A stretch of 6,432 nucleotides of DNA from Geobacillus icigianus (GCF_000750005.1 NZ_JPYA01000164.1:1-6432), one strand, 5' to 3'; positions 1-6,165 are shown, counted from the first letter of the stretch. The notes: a model not told the origin generated them from the letters alone. Translations and numbers: made by a program.

Positions 1-252
1 GGGACGTTGATTGCCATTTTGGTCACCCAGACGTTTCTGTTTCACGCTCGGATGTATTGGCATCAAAAGGAAGACATTCAAATCAGTGAACGGAAAGCAC
101 TCGATCTTCTCCAATCGTATTGGCACCAGTTGCTTTTACGTTCGCCTAGGGCGGAAATCAACCTTTCCTCTCTCCTTTCCCTGTTGCGAAAACATGCCAA
201 GAAAGATCGAAGGAAAGAGAAAGAAACGGCATCGGATATCTTAACGAAATGA
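1..252 (+). CDS. C-terminal part of an unrecognised protein, cut by the left edge
   Basis: The plus-strand reading frame is open from the first base and ends at a TGA at 250-252, so about 83 residues are visible and the start probably lies outside the window. The visible part begins with a short hydrophobic stretch (residues 3-14, about LIAILVTQTFLF) that could be the end of a membrane helix. It then turns amphipathic and charged, with several His/Trp pairs (YWHQ twice), and ends in a very basic tail (KHAKKDRRKEKE). No catalytic motif is visible and I do not recognise the family. A TTG at 7 and an ATG at 52 lie in frame, but what precedes the TTG is barely visible and no ribosome binding site precedes the ATG. 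The gene converges on the zinc-finger gene with a gap of about 33 bases and no clear terminator between them. A small membrane-anchored protein is one guess. That it codes at all rests on frame openness and the plausible composition. Confidence 0.5.
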   Translation, partial: GTLIAILVTQTFLFHARMYWHQKEDIQISERKALDLLQSYWHQLLLRSPRAEINLSSLLSLLRKHAKKDRRKEKETASDILTK

Positions 253-285
253 GGGATAGGGTAGAAGCGGTGCCGTTCCGTCGCC

Positions 286-501
286 CTATTGACGCGGACG
301 GGGCGGGGCGGAAAGCAGCATTTCCCCGTACTGCCGCATCTGTTCGCCCACCGTGCAGCGCTGAATGCAAAACGACTGGGCGTACGTTTTTCCGTACTCT
401 TTGCGGAACGTGCTCTTTAAAAAGCAGCCATCACAGTACATTTCTTCAAGCTGAGCGATTTGTTCCAATATTTCTTTCCGTCGGTTTCGCTTCTTTCCCA
501 T
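286..501 (-). CDS. Small zinc-finger protein (YpeQ-like, zf-C2HCIx2C type)
   Basis: This is a 71-residue protein with ATG at 501. Residues 1-20 are a basic then helical segment (KKRNRRKEILEQIAQLEE). They are followed by C23-x2-C26 and, 18 residues on, C45-I-Q-R-C49, with TVGEQMRQYG after the last cysteine. The CIxxC spacing and this tail match the small Bacillaceae zinc-finger family to which I assign B. subtilis YpeQ (from memory). A CxxC/CxxC pair should bind one structural zinc; the biological role is unknown. The protein contains no histidine, although the family name includes one between the cysteine pairs, so the site here would be four-cysteine. The gene starts 6 bases after the stop of the RNase H-like gene, and its ribosome binding site (AGAAAGGG, 511-518) overlaps the 3' end of that gene. 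The two are therefore surely co-transcribed and perhaps translationally coupled. The C-terminus is a Pro/Arg tail (APPRPRQ). Confidence 0.85.
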   Translation of the reverse strand: MGKKRNRRKEILEQIAQLEEMYCDGCFLKSTFRKEYGKTYAQSFCIQRCTVGEQMRQYGEMLLSAPPRPRQ

Positions 502-507
502 CGAACC

Positions 508-1173
508 TTACCCTTTCTCTGTCAATTCCATCCGGCTTGTGATCAGCTGCCCGGCAAGCGCTTGGCGGGCGAGCGCGTCCGCCTCTTTATTTTGCTTGCG
601 GGAAATCGGTTCATACAACGGGTCGATGTGAAGCTCGCGCAGTTTTGCCTCGATACGGTCGAGCCAAGCGTTGTAATCGTCTTCAAAGCAAGGCCAGTCG
701 CCCGACAGCTGCTTCAAGACGACGTGAGAATCGCCGCGAAACGTCACCGGCAAATGATGGACGCCAAGCTCCTCAAGCAGCTGCATCACAAACCAAAACG
801 CCGCATATTCGGCCTCGTTGTTCGATTTGATTTCGCTGAGGCGGCGGTTGGCGCGCAGCCGGTAGCGCTGGTCGTTTTGCTTGTAATACACGACCGCGCC
901 GACACCACCTTGGGAAGTTTGATGATCGAACCCGCCGTCAAAATAAACGACGACTTCATGCGGTTCGGCCGCGATTTCTTCAAGAAGTTTGCCAAGCTCC
1001 TTTTTCGACCATGCCGTGCCGTTTCGATCCATGAACTCGAGCGCCTTCGTCCGCCCGGTTTTTTCAAAATCGCCCGCGATGGCGAGCGCGTCTTTCGCCT
1101 CGAGCCATTCCGAAGTCAACCGCACCGCCTGTTTGTTGGGTGTGACGTACGTCCAATGAATTTGCACCTCCAA
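508..1173 (-). CDS. RNase HI-fold protein (reverse transcriptase-like family)
   Basis: From the TTG at 1173 the protein has 221 residues. The C-terminal two thirds (about 72-210) are an RNase H type 1 domain with the full catalytic set. These are D79 in VVVYFDGG, E120 in KSNNEAEY, D148 in FRGDSHVV and D199 in KEADALA, so hydrolysis of RNA in RNA-DNA hybrids is plausible. The first 70 or so residues are an extension that lacks the usual hybrid-binding-domain signature as far as I can see. Related Bacillus proteins (YpeP/YpdQ type) are annotated as RNase HI-like, but their activity has been doubtful. The frame also opens at a GTG at 1197, with no ribosome binding site before it. By contrast AAAGGGTGG at 1181-1189 lies 7 bases before the TTG, giving an N-terminus MEVQIHWTYV, so I prefer that start. 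It is the first gene of a two-gene unit with the zinc-finger gene. Removal of Okazaki primers or R-loops is an inference from the fold only. Confidence 0.88.
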   Translation of the reverse strand: MEVQIHWTYVTPNKQAVRLTSEWLEAKDALAIAGDFEKTGRTKALEFMDRNGTAWSKKELGKLLEEIAAEPHEVVVYFDGGFDHQTSQGGVGAVVYYKQNDQRYRLRANRRLSEIKSNNEAEYAAFWFVMQLLEELGVHHLPVTFRGDSHVVLKQLSGDWPCFEDDYNAWLDRIEAKLRELHIDPLYEPISRKQNKEADALARQALAGQLITSRMELTEKG

Positions 1174-1180
1174 CGTTCTG

Positions 1181-1189
1181 CCACCCTTT
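1181..1189 (-). promoter_or_regulatory. Ribosome binding site deciding the RNase H-like start
   Basis: Read on the minus strand this is AAAGGGTGG, ending 7 bases before a TTG at 1173. It lies inside the longer open frame that begins at a GTG at 1197, just after a predicted transcription start near 1211. That GTG has no purine-rich site in front of it. The site therefore argues for initiation at the TTG. Confidence 0.6.
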
Positions 1190-1217
1190 CGCATCACGAT
1201 GATTGAGGCTGCTTTTT

Positions 1218-1246
1218 ATTTTACCACACTCGTTCCCGTCTGTTCA
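1218..1246 (-). promoter_or_regulatory. Sigma-A promoter of the RNase H-like/zinc-finger unit
   Basis: On the minus strand TGAACA (1241-1246) is followed by a 17-base spacer and TAAAAT (1218-1223). The -10 hexamer is preceded by TGG, giving an extended -10 element (TGnTAAAAT). Four of six -35 positions and five of six -10 positions match consensus. The predicted transcript start is near 1211, leaving a leader of about 38 bases to the TTG at 1173. Confidence 0.65.
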
Positions 1247-1301
1247 TCGTTTTCCGCCTCGATCGCTCTGTTTCAAAAAAGTATGTTTTTTTCAACGCAT
1301 T

Positions 1302-1308
1302 TATGATA
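1302..1308 (+). promoter_or_regulatory. Probable -10 element of the DMT transporter gene
   Basis: TATGATA at 1302-1308 is a good sigma-A -10 element about 55 bases before the transporter start. No convincing -35 hexamer lies 16-18 bases upstream, where the sequence is a run of A and T with AAGTAT. A perfect 10-bp palindrome, AGCAATTGCT, lies just downstream at 1320-1329, where it would fall in the first bases of the transcript or act as an operator. Confidence 0.35.
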
Positions 1309-1362
1309 CACTAGCGGCTAGCAATTGCTTATCGCCAAGACAAAAATAAGGAGGGAATCCAA

Positions 1363-2289
1363 TTGAAGCAGCAAACCGTCGCTGATCTTAGTTTATTGGC
1401 CGTGACTTTCGTCTGGGGAGCGACATTCGTTGTCGTCCAAAACGCCATCTCTTTTTTGCAGCCGTTGTCGTTCAACGCGGTTCGCTTCGGCTTGGCCGGC
1501 TTGTTGCTGCTCGGCTGGATGGCCATCATGTCTCGCCCGCTGCTGCGAAATTGGTCATGGCGCGCGGTCGGCGCCGGAGCTTGGATGGGCCTCTGGCTGT
1601 TTGCTGGCTACGCCTTTCAAACGGTGGGGCTTCTCTATACGACGTCGTCCAAAGCAGGGTTTATTACAGGGTTGAGCGTCGTGCTTGTGCCGCTTTTTTC
1701 CTTTGTGTTGGGAAAAGAAAAGCCGACGGTCAATGCGACCGTTGGAGCGGTTCTCGCTGCCTTCGGACTGTACTGGTTGACGGGCGGAGCCGAGCTGTCG
1801 TTCAACCGCGGGGATCTGTTCGTCTTTTTGTGCGCCATGTCATTTGCCATGCACATTATTGTGACAGGTCGGTATTCCTCTCGCTATTCCACCCAAGTGT
1901 TGACGATGGTGCAAATTTTTACGGTGGCCTTGCTTTGTTTCTTATTTGCTTTTTTGTTGGAAGACGCCTCGCAGATGTGGAATGTTGCTGTGCTCCGCCG
2001 CCCGGAAGTATGGGGAGCGCTCGCCGTGACATCGCTGCTGGCAACGACCGCCGCTTTTTTGATCCAGACGGCGGTGCAAAAACATACGACGCCCGCCCAT
2101 GTCGCTCTCATTTTTGCCACCGAACCTGTGTTCGCTGCTTTGACGGCGTATCTTTGGGTGGGGGAACGGCTGTCGCCATCCGCTTGGCTCGGCGGCTTCG
2201 CCATTTTGGCCGGCATGGTGTTTGCCGAACTGCCTAGCGTGCGCTTACGGAGGAAGCGGTGGCGGGCAAAGCGGAACATCTCCTCATAG
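1363..2289 (+). CDS. EamA/DMT-superfamily membrane transporter
   Basis: This 308-residue integral membrane protein belongs to the drug/metabolite transporter superfamily (EamA, the RhaT/YdcZ-like 10-helix group). It shows two repeated EamA halves, roughly residues 8-140 and 150-287, each with five hydrophobic helices. Family hallmarks are WGATFV near residue 18 at the start of helix 1, the R41 FGLAGLLLL segment, and EPVFAALTAYLWVGERLS at 254-271 in the second half. The protein ends in a strongly basic cytoplasmic tail (RLRRKRWRAKR). The start is a TTG at 1363, supported by an excellent AAGGAGGG at 1348-1355 with a 7-base spacer. Length is typical for the family. Substrate cannot be told: members export amino acids, purines or other metabolites. 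The gene stands alone, is divergent from the RNase H-like unit and is followed by its own terminator, so context gives no clue to the substrate. Confidence 0.93.
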   Translation: MKQQTVADLSLLAVTFVWGATFVVVQNAISFLQPLSFNAVRFGLAGLLLLGWMAIMSRPLLRNWSWRAVGAGAWMGLWLFAGYAFQTVGLLYTTSSKAGFITGLSVVLVPLFSFVLGKEKPTVNATVGAVLAAFGLYWLTGGAELSFNRGDLFVFLCAMSFAMHIIVTGRYSSRYSTQVLTMVQIFTVALLCFLFAFLLEDASQMWNVAVLRRPEVWGALAVTSLLATTAAFLIQTAVQKHTTPAHVALIFATEPVFAALTAYLWVGERLSPSAWLGGFAILAGMVFAELPSVRLRRKRWRAKRNISS

Positions 2290-2366
2290 CAGGACCATAT
2301 CGAAGAAATCTTCTCTCTTCACTGAATACCCGGCAAACTGGAACATCTATAGCAAGGGCGGCAGAC

Positions 2367-2400
2367 GCTGTCCTGTGTGAAAAGGGGGACAGCTCTTTTC
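2367..2400 (+). terminator. Rho-independent terminator after the DMT transporter
   Basis: GCTGTCC (2367-2373) pairs with GGACAGC (2387-2393) around a 13-base loop, and the stem is followed directly by TCTTTTCC. It lies about 80 bases past the transporter stop and before the sspL promoter, so it would separate the two transcripts. The T tract is short and interrupted, hence moderate confidence. Confidence 0.6.
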
Positions 2401-2407
2401 CTCCTTT

Positions 2408-2438
2408 GCATATAGTTTGGCCGAAAGCGGTCATACTA
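2408..2438 (+). promoter_or_regulatory. Sigma-G-like forespore promoter of sspL
   Basis: GCATA (2408-2412) and CATACTA (2432-2438) match the sigma-G elements GHATR and CATNHTA at every position. The spacer is 19 bases where 18 is usual. The position fits: a start near 2445 would put the ribosome binding site GGAGGTG (2448-2454) at the very beginning of the transcript. Regulation of ssp genes by sigma-G is known in B. subtilis; use of this exact site is inferred. Confidence 0.6.
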
Positions 2439-2460
2439 TCCGTGAGCGGAGGTGAAAGCG

Positions 2461-2598
2461 ATGACCAAAAACGGCGGCCGCAATCGCGGCTCGAAGGCGC
2501 CGGGCGTCAACCCGCAAGGCTTTGGCCAAGACGGAACGTTCACCCCGGATCCAAAAAGCAAGCTCGAAAACGCGGCGAAAAAGCGGAACACAAAATAA
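2461..2598 (+). CDS. sspL: Small acid-soluble spore protein L (SspL)
   Basis: A 45-residue protein with ATG at 2461, preceded by GGAGGTG (2448-2454) at 6 bases. The sequence reads MTKNGGRNRGSKAPGVNPQG, then FGQDGTFTPDPKSKLENAAK and KRNTK. The blocks GVNPQG, DPKSKLE and AAKKRNTK align with B. subtilis SspL as I remember it (GVTPQG, DPKTELE, RAKKSNTK), which is the basis for the name. SspL is a minor spore protein made late in the forespore and kept in the spore core; its individual function is unknown. It is not one of the DNA-coating alpha/beta-type proteins. The N-terminus here is a little longer and rich in Gly, Arg and Asn. The gene is monocistronic: it has its own sigma-G-like promoter, and its stop codon lies inside the terminator stem. 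Because it is only 46 codons long it is easily missed by automated gene calling. Confidence 0.9.
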   Translation: MTKNGGRNRGSKAPGVNPQGFGQDGTFTPDPKSKLENAAKKRNTK

Positions 2599-2628
2599 AG
2601 CAGGCTTCCCGATGCGGAAGCCTGCTTT
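2597..2628. terminator. Strong bidirectional terminator between sspL and acnA
   Basis: AAAGCAGGCTTCC (2597-2609) pairs perfectly over 13 bp with GGAAGCCTGCTTT (2616-2628) around the 6-base loop CGATGC. On the plus strand the stem runs into a run of five T (2626-2630); on the minus strand it runs into TTTATTTTG. It therefore serves both convergent genes, sspL and acnA. The sspL stop codon (2596-2598) overlaps the foot of the stem, and the acnA stop lies only 7 bases beyond it. Confidence 0.92.
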
Positions 2629-2634
2629 TTGTCG

Positions 2635-5355
2635 TTATTGCTTTACTTTCGCCAGTTTTTCGCGCAGCACCATTTGCAAAATGCCGCCGTGGCGGTAGTA
2701 GTCGATTTCGACTTCGCTGTCAAAGCGGACGATCACGTCAAACTCTTTTTTCTCACCCGTCTCTGGGTTCGTCGCCGTCACTTTGACAAGATCGCGCGGT
2801 TTGACGTTTTCATCGATGTGAATGTCAAACACTTCTTTGCCCGTCAAGCCGAGCGTTTCCGCGTTTTCGCCTTCTTTAAATTGCAGCGGCAGAACGCCCA
2901 TCAACACAAGGTTCGAGCGGTGGATGCGCTCAAAGCTTTCGGCGATGACCGTCTTGATGCCGAGCAAGAACGTCCCTTTCGCCGCCCAGTCGCGCGAGCT
3001 GCCCATGCCGTAGTCTTTGCCGGCGACGACGACAAGCCCGGTGCCGTCCTGTTTGTATTTCATGCACGCGTCATAAATCGACATCACTTCACCGGTCGGC
3101 CAGTACGTCGTGTAGCCGCCTTCCGTGCCCGGCGCGATTTGGTTGCGGATGCGGATGTTGGCGAACGTGCCACGCATCATCACTTCATGGTTGCCGCGCC
3201 GCGAACCGTACGAGTTGAAGTCTTTCGGCTCGACGCCTTTCGAGATCAAATATTGGCCGGCTGGCGTGTTTTTGCCGATCGAACCGGCTGGTGAAATATG
3301 GTCGGTCGTGACCGAATCGCCGAATTTGCCGACGACGCGCAAGCCGGTAAGCGGTTCGACTTGGCGCACATCCGGGGACAGCCCTTCAAAGAACGGCGGA
3401 TTTTGGATGTACGTCGAGTTTTCGTCCCATTGGTAAAGCGGCTCATCCGTCGTTTCGATGGCGTTCCAGCGCGGATTGCCGTCGAACACGCGCTCATATT
3501 CTTTGCGGAACAGTTCCGGATCGACCGCCCGTTTGACGACGTCTTTCACTTCTTCCATCGACGGCCAAATGTCGCGGAAGTAAACGTCATTGCCGTCTTT
3601 GTCTTTGCCGATCGGCTCGTTGAGCAGATCGATGTCGACCGTGCCGGCGAGCGCATAGGCGACGACCAGCGGCGGCGACGCCAAATAGTTGCCTTTCACT
3701 AGCGGATGGATGCGGCCTTCAAAGTTCCGGTTGCCGGACAGAACGCTTGTGACAAGCAAATCGCTTTCCGCGAGCGCTTTTTCGAGCTCCGGCGCGAGCG
3801 GGCCGGAGTTGCCGATACATGTGGTGCAACCGTAGCCGACGATGTTGAAGCCGAGCTGCTGGAGATACGGCAGCAAACCCGAGTCACGCAAGTAGCCGGT
3901 GACGACTTTCGAGCCCGGCGCAAGCGACGTTTTCACGTATTTCGGCACTTGCAAACCTTTTTCGACCGCTTTTTTCGCCACCAAACCAGCCGCCACAAGG
4001 ACGTATGGGTTGGACGTATTCGTACAGCTCGTGATCGCCGCGATGACGACCGCGCCCGTTTTCAGCTTGACTTGTTCACCGTTCAGCTCGACGGTAATTT
4101 CCCGCTCCAAATCCGCTTCCGTCAGGCCGAAGCCTTGGTTGCCTTGCGGGGCTTTCACCGCTTCGCGGAACGATGGTTTCATTTTCGAGAGCGGGATCAA
4201 ATCTTGCGGCCGTTTCGGTCCGGACAAGTTCGTTTCGATTTCCGACAAATTGATTTCGACGACGTCCGTAAACACCGGCTCCGGCGCGTCCGGCGTGTAG
4301 AACAAGCCGTTCGCTTTGCAGTACGCTTCAACGACTTGAACGTGATGCTCGTCGCGGCCGGTCAAGCGCAAATAGTCGAGCGCTTCAGCATCGACCGGGA
4401 AGAAGCCGCACGTCGCTCCGTACTCCGGTGCCATGTTGGCGATCGTCGCCCGGTCGGCAAGCGGCAAGGTCGCCACGCCCGGTCCGAAAAATTCGACGAA
4501 TTTACCGACAACGCCTTTTTTCCGGAGCACTTGCGTCACCTTAAGCGCCAAGTCGGTGGCCGTCGCTCCGTCCGGCAACTTGCCCGTCAGGCGGACGCCG
4601 ACGACTTCTGGCACTGGGAAGTAGGACGGTTGGCCGAGCATGCCAGCTTCCGCTTCGATGCCGCCGACGCCCCAGCCGAGGACGCCGATGCCGTTGATCA
4701 TCGTCGTATGCGAGTCCGTGCCGACAAGCGTATCCGGGAACGCTTCGTATTCGCCGTTTTCCCCTTCGACTGCATGAACGACGCTAGCCAAATATTCCAA
4801 GTTCACTTGGTGGACGATTCCTGTAGCCGGCGGAACAGCCCGATAGTTGTTAAACGCTTTTTGCGCCCATTTCAAAAACTTGTACCGCTCGGCGTTCCGT
4901 TGAAATTCCAAGTCCATGTTGTACTCGAGCGCATCGTCCGATCCGTAACGGTCGACTTGCACCGAGTGGTCGATGACGAGATCGACCGGAATTTCCGGGT
5001 TGATTTCATACGGATCTCCGCCCAAATCGGCCATCGCTTTGCGCATGGAAGCCAGATCGACGACGGCAGGCACGCCGGTGAAGTCTTGCAAAATGACGCG
5101 CGACGGCTTAAACGGCACGTCGATATCTTTCATTTCCGGCGTTCCCCATTTCGCCAAGTTCTCGACGTGCTCTTTCGTAATGACGCGGCCGTCGACTTGG
5201 CGAAGCACCGATTCAAGCAACACTTTGATCGAGTACGGCAGGCGGCTCACCTGACCGATGCCCGCTTCTTCAAGCGCTTGCAAGCGGTAATAATTGTATT
5301 TTTTACCGTTGACTTCGAATGAAGAGCGGGCGTTGAATACATCTTGTTTCGCCAT
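2635..5355 (-). CDS. acnA: Aconitate hydratase (aconitase A)
   Basis: This 906-residue enzyme interconverts citrate and isocitrate through cis-aconitate in the TCA cycle, in the cytoplasm; the gene is called citB in Bacillus. The length is close to that of B. subtilis CitB (909). The three ligands of the [4Fe-4S] cluster are visible: C444 in [12 protein letters not shown], and C510 and C513 in [12 protein letters not shown]. Other family signatures are [20 protein letters not shown] (about 210-229), the swivel-domain [14 protein letters not shown] (about 680-693) and [13 protein letters not shown] with the substrate-binding GSSRDW (about 782-794). It is a bacterial AcnA/IRP1-type enzyme, a group whose members can bind RNA when the cluster is lost. 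The frame extends to a GTG at 5373, but AAGGGGG at 5364-5370 lies 8 bases before the ATG at 5355, so the protein begins [11 protein letters not shown]. It is a single-gene transcript, divergent from sspO and convergent with sspL. No truncation or frameshift is seen. Confidence 0.98.
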   Translation of the reverse strand: MAKQDVFNARSSFEVNGKKYNYYRLQALEEAGIGQVSRLPYSIKVLLESVLRQVDGRVITKEHVENLAKWGTPEMKDIDVPFKPSRVILQDFTGVPAVVDLASMRKAMADLGGDPYEINPEIPVDLVIDHSVQVDRYGSDDALEYNMDLEFQRNAERYKFLKWAQKAFNNYRAVPPATGIVHQVNLEYLASVVHAVEGENGEYEAFPDTLVGTDSHTTMINGIGVLGWGVGGIEAEAGMLGQPSYFPVPEVVGVRLTGKLPDGATATDLALKVTQVLRKKGVVGKFVEFFGPGVATLPLADRATIANMAPEYGATCGFFPVDAEALDYLRLTGRDEHHVQVVEAYCKANGLFYTPDAPEPVFTDVVEINLSEIETNLSGPKRPQDLIPLSKMKPSFREAVKAPQGNQGFGLTEADLEREITVELNGEQVKLKTGAVVIAAITSCTNTSNPYVLVAAGLVAKKAVEKGLQVPKYVKTSLAPGSKVVTGYLRDSGLLPYLQQLGFNIVGYGCTTCIGNSGPLAPELEKALAESDLLVTSVLSGNRNFEGRIHPLVKGNYLASPPLVVAYALAGTVDIDLLNEPIGKDKDGNDVYFRDIWPSMEEVKDVVKRAVDPELFRKEYERVFDGNPRWNAIETTDEPLYQWDENSTYIQNPPFFEGLSPDVRQVEPLTGLRVVGKFGDSVTTDHISPAGSIGKNTPAGQYLISKGVEPKDFNSYGSRRGNHEVMMRGTFANIRIRNQIAPGTEGGYTTYWPTGEVMSIYDACMKYKQDGTGLVVVAGKDYGMGSSRDWAAKGTFLLGIKTVIAESFERIHRSNLVLMGVLPLQFKEGENAETLGLTGKEVFDIHIDENVKPRDLVKVTATNPETGEKKEFDVIVRFDSEVEIDYYRHGGILQMVLREKLAKVKQ

Positions 5356-5363
5356 ATGTACAA

Positions 5364-5370
5364 CCCCCTT
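5364..5370 (-). promoter_or_regulatory. Ribosome binding site deciding the acnA start
   Basis: On the minus strand AAGGGGG ends 8 bases before the ATG at 5355. The upstream in-frame GTG at 5373 has no such site and would start only about 5 bases into the predicted transcript, so the MAKQ start is preferred. Confidence 0.75.
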
Positions 5371-5384
5371 CACTTCACAATAAT

Positions 5385-5413
5385 ACTATACTATTTTTTT
5401 GCGCAAAAGTCGA
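5385..5413 (-). promoter_or_regulatory. Sigma-A promoter of acnA
   Basis: On the minus strand TCGACT (5408-5413) is followed by a 17-base, A-rich spacer and TATAGT (5385-5390). Four of six -35 positions and five of six -10 positions match consensus. The predicted start is near 5378, giving a leader of about 23 bases. Further upstream (5460-5473) is an AT-rich inverted repeat, TTAT-N6-ATAA. In B. subtilis citB is repressed through ATAA/TTAT dyads by CcpC, but the half-sites here are in the opposite order, so I do not call a CcpC site. Confidence 0.6.
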
Positions 5414-5542
5414 AAAAATCGTATCCATTCTCGCATTCCTCGCAAAGCTTGGCACGACTTTATCTTATTATAAAACGGGAAGGACTGTAAATCATGGATT
5501 TCTAATGACCTTCCTCCTTGTTTTCTTATCACGCCCTAGTCG

Positions 5543-5571
5543 GAATATTCCCCTTGTTTCATCACAAACTA
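5543..5571 (+). promoter_or_regulatory. Possible sigma-G promoter of sspO
   Basis: GAATA (5543-5547) fits the sigma-G -35 exactly. After 17 bases CAAACTA (5565-5571) matches CATNHTA at six of seven positions. The start would fall near 5577-5579, right at the first G of the ribosome binding site GGAGGTG (5577-5583), giving a leader of about 12 bases. This is closer than in sspL and sspP, and the -10 is imperfect, so the call is tentative. Confidence 0.45.
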
Positions 5572-5589
5572 CAACCGGAGGTGAACGAA

Positions 5590-5739
5590 ATGGCCAAACG
5601 AAAAGCCAATCACGTCATTCCCGGCATGAACGCGGCTAAAGCGCAAGGGATGGGCGCCGGCTACAACGAAGAGTTTTCCAATGAACCGCTGACCGAAGCG
5701 CAGCGCCAAAACAACAAAAAACGAAAAAAGAACCAGTAG
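5590..5739 (+). CDS. sspO: Small acid-soluble spore protein O (SspO, formerly CotK)
   Basis: A 49-residue protein with ATG at 5590, preceded by GGAGGTG at 6 bases. It opens [20 protein letters not shown] and ends [16 protein letters not shown]. Both blocks match B. subtilis SspO almost residue for residue as I recall it ([15 protein letters not shown] and [14 protein letters not shown]). The middle, [13 protein letters not shown], differs slightly. It is a minor spore-core protein expressed in the forespore under sigma-G; its specific role is unknown. It is divergent from acnA, as in B. subtilis. There, sspP follows directly in the same operon; here a minus-strand gene lies between. Directly after the stop is a GC-rich hairpin (TGGCGG 5742-5747 with CCGCCA 5753-5758) without a T tract, so it is not a clear terminator. 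The frame extends upstream to an ATG at 5518, but that start has no ribosome binding site and would precede the promoter. Confidence 0.95.
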   Translation: MAKRKANHVIPGMNAAKAQGMGAGYNEEFSNEPLTEAQRQNNKKRKKNQ

Positions 5740-5779
5740 CGTGGCGGCCGCTCCGCCATCCCGGCCTGCCATAGCGCAC

Positions 5780-5812
5780 AAAAAAGGGAATGTCCGCCGC
5801 CGGCATTCCCTT
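5780..5812 (-). terminator. Rho-independent terminator of the 86-residue gene
   Basis: AAGGGAATG (5784-5792) pairs over 9 bp with CATTCCCTT (5804-5812) around an 11-base GC-rich loop. On the minus strand the stem is followed by a run of six T (5785-5780, partly within the stem foot), and the stop codon of the 86-residue gene overlaps the other foot. On the plus strand the trailing sequence is TTACTCGTTTTG, so it may stop sspO transcripts only partly. Confidence 0.8.
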
Positions 5813-6071
5813 ACTCGTTTTGATTGATTTCCTCCACAATGGCCTGCAAGTCGCTGCGAAATTTCTCGAGCTGCACGCGCTGTGTTTCCGAGGCGACTTC
5901 GAGCGCGTTTTCAATTTGGGCGAACGCCTCGTTGATTTCCTGACGCAAATGGGCCAGCTGGTGGCCGTAGTCGGCTTGATCGCGCACCAAGTGATCGTGC
6001 CATTCTTTCGCTTCCATCGTCGCCTTTTGCGCCGCTTGAAACGCGTCCTGTTTCGTTTTATGATACACCAT
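5811..6071 (-). CDS. Unrecognised 86-residue helical protein between sspO and sspP
   Basis: The start ATG at 6071 has an excellent ribosome binding site, AAGGAGGG (6079-6086), 7 bases upstream, and the gene ends in a good terminator, so it is very likely real. The product is rich in Gln, Glu, Ala and His with no Cys, no Pro, no Gly-rich segment except one Gly, and no membrane helix. Residues 4-84 look almost wholly alpha-helical, with hydrophobic residues at coiled-coil spacing (LAHLRQEINEAFAQIENALE, then VQLEKFRSDLQAIVEEI). The segment ASETQRVQLEKFRSDLQ recalls the C-terminal part of small Bacillaceae DUF2524/YtzC-type proteins, but this is from memory and weak. It is transcribed opposite to the flanking spore genes and divergently from sspP (gap 116 bases). 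I found no promoter match for sigma-A or the sporulation sigmas that I would defend. Its function is unknown. Confidence 0.85.
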   Translation of the reverse strand: MVYHKTKQDAFQAAQKATMEAKEWHDHLVRDQADYGHQLAHLRQEINEAFAQIENALEVASETQRVQLEKFRSDLQAIVEEINQNE

Positions 6072-6119
6072 CGCTCGTCCCTCCTTCGCGGTCGTTCACT
6101 ACTTATCGTTTCAAACTGG

Positions 6120-6134
6120 GCGCAAATTATGCGC
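6120..6134. repeat. Short near-perfect palindrome upstream of sspP
   Basis: GCGCA (6120-6124) and TGCGC (6130-6134) form an inverted repeat around AATTA. It sits in the divergent intergenic region, one base before the sigma-G -35 element of sspP and about 50 bases before the start of the 86-residue gene. It could be an operator, or chance in a GC-rich genome. Confidence 0.45.
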
Positions 6135-6135
6135 T

Positions 6136-6165
6136 GAATAAGCGAAAGCACAACGCCGCATGCTA
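6136..6165 (+). promoter_or_regulatory. Consensus sigma-G promoter of sspP
   Basis: GAATA (6136-6140), an 18-base spacer and CATGCTA (6159-6165) match the sigma-G consensus GHATR-N18-CATNHTA at every position and in spacing. The predicted start near 6172 coincides with the beginning of the ribosome binding site AAAGGAGGG (6172-6180). sspP can therefore be expressed in the forespore independently of sspO. Confidence 0.8.

Noticed and set aside
256..289. ATAGGG/CCCTAT inverted repeat as a terminator between the two convergent left-hand genes
   Set aside because: Only 6 bp with a 22-base loop and no T tract on either strand.
460..1206. A 248-codon plus-strand open frame opposite the RNase H-like gene
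   Set aside because: It is a shadow of the minus-strand gene, which has all four catalytic residues, a promoter and a ribosome binding site. The plus frame has none of these.
1551..2237. A 228-codon frame within the DMT transporter in another phase
   Set aside because: The product is rich in Arg and Cys and unlike any protein family, while the overlapping frame is a clear ten-helix transporter.
3706..5322. A 538-codon plus-strand open frame antisense to acnA
   Set aside because: It lies wholly inside the aconitase gene, its product is abnormally rich in Arg, Phe, Asp and Val with no domain, and such frames arise from the strong third-position G/C bias of the real gene.
5449..5465. TTGGCACG followed by TATCT, resembling a sigma-54 promoter on the plus strand
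   Set aside because: The -24 part is perfect but the essential GC of the -12 element is TC, and the downstream gene sspO is a sigma-G-type gene. Probably chance.
5460..5473. TTAT-N6-ATAA inverted repeat as a CcpC operator of acnA
   Set aside because: The half-sites are in the reverse order from the known ATAA-N-TTAT dyad, and the distance from the promoter is larger than expected.
5742..5758. TGGCGG/CCGCCA hairpin directly after sspO as its terminator
   Set aside because: It has no T tract and could equally be part of a GC-rich spacer.
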